A stretch of DNA of 32,572 nucleotides, taken from assembly GCA_036374435.1 (NCBI GenBank), contig DASUTU010000022.1, forward strand, positions 1-32,572, in the 5' to 3' direction. Origin of the DNA: CALGFI01 sp036374435 (GTDB lineage Bacteria; Actinomycetota; UBA4738; HRBIN12). Made by a program: the position numbers and the translations under genes. Below the pieces are notes generated by a model, which was not told the origin of the DNA, searched no databases, and saw nothing but the letters and a program-made list of their open reading frames with translations. Below are positions 15,449 through 21,908 of the stretch, in pieces. The number at the start of each line of letters is the position of its first letter. Position 1 is the first letter of the stretch.

Positions 15449-16092
15449 GGCTCGTCCTGCCAGAACGTCGACCGCGGGAGGCGCTCGAGCTCGTCCTCGC
15501 CGGGCTCTCGCGTGTCGATGTGGATCGACAGCAGCTCGGCGACGTCGGCGCACGGCGCGATGGCCTGGACGGTGAAGTAGGTGGGCCAGAACAGGCGGCG
15601 GCGCTGCGTCTTCCACTCTTCCAGCAGCATCGCCGGCGTTGTCCACCACGCATCCACCGTTTCGCCGCCGTCGGGAGCGACCCGCAGGTCGCCCGGTGCC
15701 CGCACCGCGAAGAACCGCGCGTCGAACCTCACCGGGACTCGCGGCGGCGCCACCCAGCGCGCCACCTCGGGGAGCTGCCCGGTCCCGGGCGGCGAGTCGG
15801 AGAGCGAGTCGAGGGGTCGGCCGTCCGCCTCGGAGAGGCCGTGAGAGGTCAACGCCAACCCGACCTCCTCGAACAGCTCGCGGACGGCACAGGCCCGTGG
15901 GGCCTCCTCGGCGCTGCCGAACCAACGCTCGGCGAGCTCGGCGTCGACGGCGTCGGTCGAGCCGCCGGGGAACGCCACGTAGCCGGGGAGGAAGTGGCTG
16001 GCCGGTCCTCGCTCCAGCACGAGCACTTCGAGGCCGCGCTCGCCGTCGCGCGCGGCGATGACCGATGCGGCGGCTCGAAGCGCGTCGCCCAT
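15445..16092 (-). CDS. Nudix hydrolase, NUDT19-like
   Basis: A 215-aa Nudix protein. The Nudix box is split: GG at 43-44, an insert of about 20 residues, then R71-E-L-F-E75-E76-V-G78, the REx2EExG core with its metal-binding glutamates. Inserts of this kind occur in the NUDT19/NUDT7-like group, whose eukaryotic members cut CoA derivatives. The bacterial substrate cannot be deduced. ATG 16092 is preferred over the upstream ATG 16101 because CAGGAT stands 7 bp before it (leaderless pattern) and the sequence runs straight into the first beta-strand (RAAASVIAARDG). The gene is coupled to the MBL hydrolase. Confidence 0.87.
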   Translation of the reverse strand: MGDALRAAASVIAARDGERGLEVLVLERGPASHFLPGYVAFPGGSTDAVDAELAERWFGSAEEAPRACAVRELFEEVGLALTSHGLSEADGRPLDSLSDSPPGTGQLPEVARWVAPPRVPVRFDARFFAVRAPGDLRVAPDGGETVDAWWTTPAMLLEEWKTQRRRLFWPTYFTVQAIAPCADVAELLSIHIDTREPGEDELERLPRSTFWQDEP

Positions 16093-16099
16093 GCGGGGC

Positions 16100-16105
16100 A
16101 TCCTG
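16100..16105 (-). promoter_or_regulatory. -10 hexamer, leaderless promoter of the Nudix-MBL operon
   Basis: CAGGAT on the minus strand, 7 bp before ATG 16092; it differs from TANNNT only at the first base. Confidence 0.45.
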
Positions 16106-16147
16106 CCACGCGACCGTCGGGGCGACACCTCCAGCCCGGGCCAGACC

Positions 16148-16153
16148 TAGGCT
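16148..16153 (+). promoter_or_regulatory. -10 hexamer, leaderless promoter of midA
   Basis: TAGGCT is 7 bp upstream of ATG 16161 without a Shine-Dalgarno. Confidence 0.6.
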
Positions 16154-16160
16154 GTTCCGG

Positions 16161-17243
16161 ATGGACGACGTCGCCGCGAGGATCCGTTCCCTGATCCGCC
16201 GAGAGGGCCCGATCACGTTCGCTCGGTTCATGGAGGAGGCCCTGTACGGACCGGGCGGGTTCTACCAACGCCCGCCGGTGGGAACGCAAGGCGACTTCGT
16301 GACGAGCCCGCACGTGCATCCCGTGTTCTCTCGACTGGTCGGCGCGGCCGTCGAGGCGCTCTGGGAGGAGCTCGGCCGCCCCCGGCCCCTCCGGGTGGTC
16401 GAGCTCGGCGCGGGTGACGGGACGATGGCCCGAGAGATCGTGGACGGCTTCGGCCGCGGCGGCGTCGAGCTCGACTACGTCGCGGTCGAGGTCAGCGCCG
16501 GGGCCCGCGCGGCCCTCGCCCACCGCGGCATCAGGGCCGCGGAGCGGATCTGGCGCCTGGACCGGCTCGACCCCGGGGTGGTCCTCGCCAACGAGCTCCT
16601 CGACAACCTGCCGTTCCGGCGGGTGCGCCGTCGAGCCGGAGAACTCGTCGAGGTCGTGGTGGGTCTCGACGACGATCGTCTCGTGGAGCTCGAGGTTCCC
16701 TCGCGAGAAGAGCTTCCGGTCCCGGCTCCACGGGAAGGGGAAGAGGTGCTGATGCCGGTCGGCGCCTTCGGGTGTGTGGACGACCTCGCGACGGCGCTCG
16801 GCTCCGGCTACGCCCTGCTGATCGACTACGGCTCCGTCGTCGGCACCGCCGAAGTACGCGGGTACCGCGCCCACCGGCTCGTCACGGACCTGCTCGAGCG
16901 ACCCGGGACGGCCGACGTCACGGCCGGGGTCGACTTCGCGGCCATCACCGCCCACGCCGAGCGTCGCGGGCTTCAGGTGTTCGAACCCGTGACGCAACGG
17001 GCGGCGCTCCTGGCGCTCGGCTTCGAGGAGTGGATGCGCGATGAGCGCCTCCATCAGGCCGAGCTCCTCGGCGCCGAGCGCGGGACAAACGCCGTGCGGG
17101 TGTGGGAAGGCAGGAACCGGGCCCGGCTCCTCGTCGATGTCGCCGAGCTGGGGCGGCTGCGCTGGTTGCTGCTCGCAACGTCGGGGCTGGAAGGGCCGGA
17201 GTGGCTCAGGCGGGCCCGCGAGCACGACGCCGCGTCCCATTGA
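16161..17243 (+). CDS. MidA/NDUFAF7-family SAM-dependent methyltransferase
   Basis: A 360-aa class I methyltransferase of the MidA family. Family signatures are the N-terminal GPITFARFMEEALYGPGGFY, then GDFVTSPHVHPVFSRLVG, the SAM-binding VVELGAGDGTMARE (about residue 79-92), VLANELLDNLPFRR, and the late LIDYGS and YRAHR. The mitochondrial homologue NDUFAF7 dimethylates an arginine of the complex I subunit NDUFS2, the NuoD counterpart, during assembly. A nuoD gene lies 2 kb downstream on the opposite strand. The substrate here is therefore plausibly NuoD, but that is inference. The start is set by the leaderless promoter. Confidence 0.88.
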   Translation: MDDVAARIRSLIRREGPITFARFMEEALYGPGGFYQRPPVGTQGDFVTSPHVHPVFSRLVGAAVEALWEELGRPRPLRVVELGAGDGTMAREIVDGFGRGGVELDYVAVEVSAGARAALAHRGIRAAERIWRLDRLDPGVVLANELLDNLPFRRVRRRAGELVEVVVGLDDDRLVELEVPSREELPVPAPREGEEVLMPVGAFGCVDDLATALGSGYALLIDYGSVVGTAEVRGYRAHRLVTDLLERPGTADVTAGVDFAAITAHAERRGLQVFEPVTQRAALLALGFEEWMRDERLHQAELLGAERGTNAVRVWEGRNRARLLVDVAELGRLRWLLLATSGLEGPEWLRRAREHDAASH

Positions 17244-17262
17244 CCACCCCATGGGCGGGCGG

Positions 17263-17268
17263 TAGCGT
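17263..17268 (+). promoter_or_regulatory. -10 hexamer of the Asp-box lipoprotein gene
   Basis: TAGCGT, 29 bp before ATG 17298. It predicts a leader of about 22 nt that includes GGAGGAG (17284-17290), spaced 7 bp from the ATG, which is why I prefer ATG 17298 to GTG 17295. Confidence 0.5.
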
Positions 17269-17297
17269 CGCCGCTCCCGGATCGGAGGAGCTCGGTG

Positions 17298-18755
17298 ATG
17301 CGCGGTCGAACGATTCTCCGCCTTCTGGCGCTCGCGATCACGCTCGCGATGGCGGCCGCGGCGTGTACGACGGAAGCCTCGGACGGGCCGACTCGGCCTC
17401 GCGGGGCGGAGCCGGAAGACGACGGCCTGGCCGAGGAGCTCGAGCAGCAGGCCGAGAAGACCGAACATCGGCTGGAGGAACTCGAGGCCGCGCTCGCGGC
17501 CGGGAACTTCGGCGTGATCGAGCCGGTCCGTCGGGACCGCGCGCCGGGGTGGGCCGGCGAACGGCTCCTCAACCCGACCGGGAACGACTGGGAGCCGGCG
17601 ATCGCCACCGACCCGCGGCGACCGTTCGTCTACGTGCTCCACAACCGCTACGGCGGGGAGCCGGCCTGCCGGAACAACTGCCCCGACCCGGCGATGATCC
17701 TGCACGTCTCACGAGACGGCGGCCGGACCTGGCTCCGGGAGCGGCACCTGTGCGTGTGCCGGGGCGTGAAGGGGCAGTTCGACCCGCTCCTGGAGGTCGC
17801 CCGTGACACCGGCGACCTGTACGCAGCGTGGATGAACAACTTCCAGATCCACGTGTCTCGCTCGAGCGACCGAGGGCGCACCTGGACGACGCCGGTGCAC
17901 GTCCATCCCGACGTCCGGTGGGGCGACAAACCCAACATGGCGGTCAGCCCGGACGGGCTGGACGTCTACCTCCAGTTCAACGGGCCGTCGGCCGGCGACG
18001 TCCACGCGGCGGTCTCCCACGACGCCGGGGCGACCTGGACCACCACCCGGATCACCAACGGCGACCGGTACTACTTCAACTACTCGGGCACGATCCTGCC
18101 GGATGGGCGTGTCCTCTTCTCGCAGATCAGCTTCGATTACCAGTCGCCCGGCGGCACGGCGGCCCACCCCATCCGGATCCACGTGTTCGCCTCGGACGAC
18201 GACGGCGAGACTTGGAGCGAGCTGATCGTCGACGAGCTCGCCGTCGGGAGCGAATGTGTTTCGAGAGGGTGTTACGAGGACTTCTACGACAGCGGCCCGG
18301 TCCTGGCCGCGGACCAGGACGGGGACCTGGTGATCGTCTACAACGGCGCGGCCCAGCCGCTCGGTCCGCGCACGGTCTATGCGCGGTCGTCTACCGACGG
18401 CGGTCTGACGTGGAGCGACCGCGTCCGGGTCTCGCGCAAGGGTGTGAACGCCGCCTTCCCCGCCGCGGTCGGCGAGGGCGACGACGACGTGCGCCTGTGG
18501 TTCATGGATCAACGCCGGGGACGGTGGAACGTCCGGTACCGGGTCTCCTCAGACCTCGGTGCGACGTGGAGCCGCTCGCTTCGCATCTCGGACGCGATCT
18601 CGGGCACCGTCTACAAGGACCGGCGCGGGTTCGCCGAGGTCTACGGCGACTACGGCGAGATCGCCATCACGAGTGCCGGCAAGGCGGTCGCCGTGTGGGG
18701 CGAAGGCGTGACCTACTTCGGCCCCGGCGGCGTCTGGTTCAACCGCGAGCGGTAG
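17298..18755 (+). CDS. Lipoprotein with six Asp-box (BNR) repeats, sialidase-fold propeller
   Basis: A 485-aa exported lipoprotein. A basic start and hydrophobic stretch end at a lipobox-like AAAC (Cys about 25), followed by an acidic, Glu-rich stretch that may be helical (about 40-72). The rest is a beta-propeller: six Asp boxes of the form S-x-D-x-G-x-T-W start near residues 138 (SRDGGRTW), 188, 239, 299, 365 and 417 (SSDLGATW), fitting six blades. The catalytic Arg triad and Tyr/Glu of true sialidases cannot be confirmed by eye, so enzyme activity is not claimed. It may bind or process surface glycans or be purely structural. Cys pairs between blades may form disulfides. Its end overlaps the convergent regulator gene by 17 bp. 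Confidence 0.83.
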   Translation: MRGRTILRLLALAITLAMAAAACTTEASDGPTRPRGAEPEDDGLAEELEQQAEKTEHRLEELEAALAAGNFGVIEPVRRDRAPGWAGERLLNPTGNDWEPAIATDPRRPFVYVLHNRYGGEPACRNNCPDPAMILHVSRDGGRTWLRERHLCVCRGVKGQFDPLLEVARDTGDLYAAWMNNFQIHVSRSSDRGRTWTTPVHVHPDVRWGDKPNMAVSPDGLDVYLQFNGPSAGDVHAAVSHDAGATWTTTRITNGDRYYFNYSGTILPDGRVLFSQISFDYQSPGGTAAHPIRIHVFASDDDGETWSELIVDELAVGSECVSRGCYEDFYDSGPVLAADQDGDLVIVYNGAAQPLGPRTVYARSSTDGGLTWSDRVRVSRKGVNAAFPAAVGEGDDDVRLWFMDQRRGRWNVRYRVSSDLGATWSRSLRISDAISGTVYKDRRGFAEVYGDYGEIAITSAGKAVAVWGEGVTYFGPGGVWFNRER

Positions 18756-19188
18756 ACCGCTTCGACCGGGCGGCAGGCTGTCGGCGGCGTGGCTTGGACC
18801 TCGAGCCGTCCCGCTGCTTGGGGCCGGTGGGGCGCGCAACGCGCTCCTGCTGCTCGAGGAAACGTTCGACCAACCCGCGAACGATGCTGGCCATCGAGAA
18901 GCCGTGCTCCGTCGACCAGCCGCGCAGGCGCTCGTGGAGCTCGGGCGGCAGCCGAACCGGCAGCATGACGAAATGGCCAGGCTCGCTGAGCCCGAGGCCT
19001 TCCTTCAGCAGGTACGGGTCCTTTGGATCTTTCGACAGAACCGGTGGCGGATCGTTCAGGAGGAACAGGAACAGCGTCGCCAAGAGCTGGTCCTGTTCGC
19101 GCTTCGGCAGCGTTCGGACCGCCTTCAGCAGCAGCTTGGCGAGCCGCTCTCTCTCTGGGATGCGCGACGGCGGATATCGCGATATCAC
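18739..19188 (-). CDS. Ribbon-helix-helix domain protein, probable autoregulator
   Basis: A 149-aa protein. Residues about 73-116 look like a ribbon-helix-helix domain: beta-strand FVMLPVRLPPELHERL followed by helices HGFSMASIVRGLVERFLEQQ. The N-terminal part is helical (ERERLAKLLLKAVRTLPKREQDQLLATLF) and may form a dimerisation or partner-binding domain. The C-terminal 30 residues are very basic (SRSKPRRRQPAARSKR), suited to DNA binding. No toxin partner is adjacent, so a toxin-antitoxin role is not supported. GTG 19188 sits inside a cluster of GATATC palindromes, which looks like its own operator. Two neighbours: nuoD ends 55 bp upstream, and the convergent lipoprotein gene overlaps its end. 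Confidence 0.68.
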   Translation of the reverse strand: MISRYPPSRIPERERLAKLLLKAVRTLPKREQDQLLATLFLFLLNDPPPVLSKDPKDPYLLKEGLGLSEPGHFVMLPVRLPPELHERLRGWSTEHGFSMASIVRGLVERFLEQQERVARPTGPKQRDGSRSKPRRRQPAARSKRSTARG

Positions 19189-19199
19189 GTGGCGATATC
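19173..19199. promoter_or_regulatory. GATATC palindrome cluster, candidate RHH operator
   Basis: GATATC occurs at 19173-19178, 19181-19186 and 19194-19199. The first two form the perfect 14-bp palindrome GATATCGCGATATC, and GCGATATC repeats directly with a 13-bp period (19179 and 19192). CACGTG (19186-19191) lies between. The cluster covers the start codon and touches the probable -10 of the RHH gene, so binding would block its expression. The protein-site pairing is inference. Confidence 0.5.
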
Positions 19200-19202
19200 T
19201 TG
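19197..19202 (-). promoter_or_regulatory. Weak -10 hexamer of the RHH gene
   Basis: CAAGAT on the minus strand, 8 bp before GTG 19188, overlapping the outermost GATATC box. Confidence 0.35.
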
Positions 19203-19243
19203 CCCCCGCCGGCCCAGATTCTGCAACCGGCGGATCAGGGAAC

Positions 19244-20434
19244 CTAGCGGTCGACGTCGCCGACGACGAAGAAGACCGAACCGAGGATGGCGATGAGGTC
19301 GGGCACGAGCGTGCCCGGCAACATCGCCGGCAGGAGCGAGATGTTCGAGAACGAGGCCGTCCGCATCTTCAGCCGGTACGGCTCGGGCTTGCCGTCGCCA
19401 ACGAGGTAGTACCCCATCAGGCCGAGGGGGTTCTCGGTCCGCACGTACACCTCGCCGTCCAGCTTGAGCGTCTTCGGCAGCTTCGCAGCCCGGAACTCGC
19501 CGGGCGGGAGCTTGTCCATGCACTGCTCGATGATGTTCAGCGACTGGTACATCCGCTGCACGAGCACCCACAGCCGGTCGTACGAGTCCCCGTGGCTGCC
19601 GACCGGCACGTCGAACTCGACCTCGTCGTATTTCTCGTAGGGCTCGTCCTTCCGGGGGTCCATCGCCACACCCGACGCCTGGAGGGTCGGGCCCGACGCG
19701 CCGTAGGAGATCGCCACCTCGGGCGGGATGACGCCCACTCCCTTGGTCCGGGCCAGGAGGATCTCGTTGCCCATGAGGAGGTTCTCGAAGTCCACCAGCC
19801 GTTTTCGCACGTGCTTCAGCACGTCGGCCGATTGCCGCAGCCACCCACGTGGCAGGTCGTCCTTGAGGCCGCCCGGCCGGATGAACGAGAAGTGCATCCG
19901 CGCCCCGGTCGCGGACTCCATGAGCGCCTGGATCATCTCGCGCTCGATGAACGCGTAGAAGATCGGCGTCATCGCCCCGAGCTCGAGCGGGTACGACCCC
20001 ACGAACATCAGGTGGTTCAGCACGCGGTTCCACTCGGCGAGCATCGTGCGGATCCACCGCGCGCGCTCGGGCACCTCGATCCCCGCCAGCCGCTCGACGG
20101 CCAGCATGAAGCCGAGCTCGTTGTTGAACGCCGACAACCAGTCGTGGCGGTTCATCAACACCATGGTCTGCCGGGCGTCGCGGTGTTCGGCGAGCTTCTC
20201 GGCCGCGCGGTGCATGTAGCCGATCACCGGCTCCGCCCGGGTAATGACCTCGCCGTCGAGCTCGAGCACCAGCCGGAGGACCCCGTGGGTTGAGGGGTGC
20301 TGCGGACCGATGTTGAGGAGCATCTCCTCGGTGCGCAAGCCCCGAGGGGACACGACCTCGATGTCGATCCCGCCGCCGCGCACCATCCAGTGTTCGCCGG
20401 CCGCTGTGAAGTGCGCTCGCTCCTGAGTGTCCAC
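19244..20434 (-). CDS. nuoD: NADH-quinone oxidoreductase subunit D
   Basis: A 396-aa complete NuoD, the 49-kDa subunit that lines the quinone site of complex I in the peripheral arm. Signatures are NIGPQHPSTHGVLRLVLELDGE (H46, H50, R54), IGYMHRAAEKLAEHR, NRHDWLSAFNNELGF, GPTLQASG, and the C-terminal FSNISLLPAMLPGTLVPDLIAILGSV. R54 in HGVLRLV is, as I recall it, equivalent to the arginine methylated by NDUFAF7. The usual nuoC and nuoE-N neighbours are absent, so this is a solitary gene or lies apart from the main cluster. GTG 20434 follows TAGGAT by 9 bp. It is divergent from selA. Confidence 0.93.
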   Translation of the reverse strand: MDTQERAHFTAAGEHWMVRGGGIDIEVVSPRGLRTEEMLLNIGPQHPSTHGVLRLVLELDGEVITRAEPVIGYMHRAAEKLAEHRDARQTMVLMNRHDWLSAFNNELGFMLAVERLAGIEVPERARWIRTMLAEWNRVLNHLMFVGSYPLELGAMTPIFYAFIEREMIQALMESATGARMHFSFIRPGGLKDDLPRGWLRQSADVLKHVRKRLVDFENLLMGNEILLARTKGVGVIPPEVAISYGASGPTLQASGVAMDPRKDEPYEKYDEVEFDVPVGSHGDSYDRLWVLVQRMYQSLNIIEQCMDKLPPGEFRAAKLPKTLKLDGEVYVRTENPLGLMGYYLVGDGKPEPYRLKMRTASFSNISLLPAMLPGTLVPDLIAILGSVFFVVGDVDR

Positions 20435-20443
20435 TGCCCGTCC

Positions 20444-20449
20444 ATCCTA
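20444..20449 (-). promoter_or_regulatory. -10 hexamer of nuoD
   Basis: TAGGAT on the minus strand, 9 bp before GTG 20434, giving a leader of 0-3 nt. Confidence 0.5.
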
Positions 20450-20504
20450 TCGACCTGCCGCCCGGCCGCGGTTCCCGGCGGGGCCATTCGGTCACGGCAC
20501 GCAC

Positions 20505-20510
20505 TACCCT
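20505..20510 (+). promoter_or_regulatory. -10 hexamer of selAB
   Basis: TACCCT is 9 bp before ATG 20520, so the transcript would have little or no leader. No Shine-Dalgarno is visible. Confidence 0.5.
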
Positions 20511-20519
20511 TGGATCGAC

Positions 20520-21908
20520 ATGGCGCGCCCCGCGGTCGAGCCCCGACGCCGGATCCCCTCGGTGGACGCGCTCTTGCGGTCCGAGCCCGGCCGGCGCGCC
20601 GGCGCCACGTTCGGGCGGGCCCTGCTGAAGCGGACCCTGGTCCGAACGCTCGACGAAGTCCGGGCCGCCGCGACAAAGGGCGTGGAGCCGCCGGAGGACG
20701 ACGTGATCCTGGCGCGGGCCGTCGGCGCCGCAGCGACCGCGGCGATCGGGCTCGGGCCGGTCGTCAACGCCACCGGGGTGGTCCTGCACACCGGGCTGGG
20801 GCGGGCGCCGCTGCCGAAAGCGGCGCTCGCCGCCGCCGTCCGCGCGGCGACCGGCTACGCCGATCTCGAGATCGACCGTCAGACCGGCCGCCGGGGGCGC
20901 CGCGGCGCCCGGGCCGAGCTGCTCGCGGCCTCGCTCACCGGCGCCGAGGACGGGCTGGTGGTGAACAACGGGGCCGCGGGGCTCCTGCTCACGCTCGCCG
21001 CGTTGGCACGAGGCAAACAGGTCCCGGTGTCGCGGGGCGAGCTGATCGAGATCGGCGGCGAGTTCCGGATCCCCGACATCCTCGCCGCCTCGGGGGCCCG
21101 GCTCGTGGAGGTCGGCACGACGAACCGGACGCGGGTAACGGACTTCAAACGCGCGCTCTCGGACAAGACGGGGCTGATCCTGAAGGTGCATCCCAGCAAC
21201 TACCGGGTGGTCGGGTTCACGGCGGCGCCGAGCGCCGCCGACCTCGCGACGCTCGCCACGACCGCCGGGATCCCCTTCGTGTACGACCTGGGCTCGGGCC
21301 TGCTGGATCGGGTTCCGGGTGTCCCCGAGGACGAGCCGTCCGCGGCCGGGGCGCTCGCCGATGGAGCCGACCTGGTCGTGTTCTCCGGCGACAAGTTGCT
21401 CGGCGGCCCCCAGGCCGGGCTGGTCCTCGGGCGGGGCGACCTCGTGGCCCGGCTCCGCCGTCACCCCGTCGCGAGGGCCGTGCGTGTGGACAAGATGCAG
21501 GTGGCGGCGCTCGAGAGCGTGCTGGCCGCCCACGCGGCGGGGCGCCGCGACGAGCTCCCCATCTGGCAGATGTTGCGGGAAACGGCCGAGGAGATCCGGC
21601 ATCGGGCCGAGGCCCTGGCCGTGGGCCTGGACGGCGAGCTCGAGGGCGCCCACGTCGTCCACTGCGAATCGACGGTGGGCGGCGGGTCGCTTCCCGGATA
21701 CGTGATGCCGTCGTTCGGCGTCGAGGTGCGCACGCTCGATCCCAACGCGTTCTCGGCCCGGCTGCGCTCGGGATCGCCGCCCGTCTTCTGCCGAGTGACC
21801 GACGGCGGCGTCCTGTTCGATGTCCGCACCGTCCGATCCTCCGAGATCCCCGACCTCACCAGGGCGATCCAGTACGCCCTCGAGGCCGACGACCTCGACG
21901 ACGAGTGA
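20520..21908 (+). CDS. selA: L-seryl-tRNA(Sec) selenium transferase
   Basis: A 462-aa SelA, the PLP enzyme that converts seryl-tRNA(Sec) to selenocysteinyl-tRNA(Sec) with selenophosphate. Hallmarks are the N-terminal IPSVDALLRSEPGR, VVNATGVVLHTGLGRAPLP, VNNGAAGLLLTLAALA, GEFRIPDILAASGA, HPSNYRVVGFTA, and the PLP lysine K292 in FSGDKLLGGPQAG (close to E. coli K295). Length is normal. ATG 20520 is preferred over the upstream in-frame GTG 20427, which precedes the TACCCT promoter. selB follows with a GTGA overlap. No selD or tRNA-Sec gene lies in the window. Confidence 0.96.
   Translation: MARPAVEPRRRIPSVDALLRSEPGRRAGATFGRALLKRTLVRTLDEVRAAATKGVEPPEDDVILARAVGAAATAAIGLGPVVNATGVVLHTGLGRAPLPKAALAAAVRAATGYADLEIDRQTGRRGRRGARAELLAASLTGAEDGLVVNNGAAGLLLTLAALARGKQVPVSRGELIEIGGEFRIPDILAASGARLVEVGTTNRTRVTDFKRALSDKTGLILKVHPSNYRVVGFTAAPSAADLATLATTAGIPFVYDLGSGLLDRVPGVPEDEPSAAGALADGADLVVFSGDKLLGGPQAGLVLGRGDLVARLRRHPVARAVRVDKMQVAALESVLAAHAAGRRDELPIWQMLRETAEEIRHRAEALAVGLDGELEGAHVVHCESTVGGGSLPGYVMPSFGVEVRTLDPNAFSARLRSGSPPVFCRVTDGGVLFDVRTVRSSEIPDLTRAIQYALEADDLDDE

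Noticed and set aside
18739..19188. RHH gene as an antitoxin
   Set aside because: No small toxin gene is adjacent on the same strand; neighbours are nuoD and the propeller lipoprotein.
20435..20519. tRNA-Sec gene next to selA
   Set aside because: The 85-bp gap is shorter than a tRNA-Sec, holds two promoters, and shows no cloverleaf; the gap after selB is only 30 bp.
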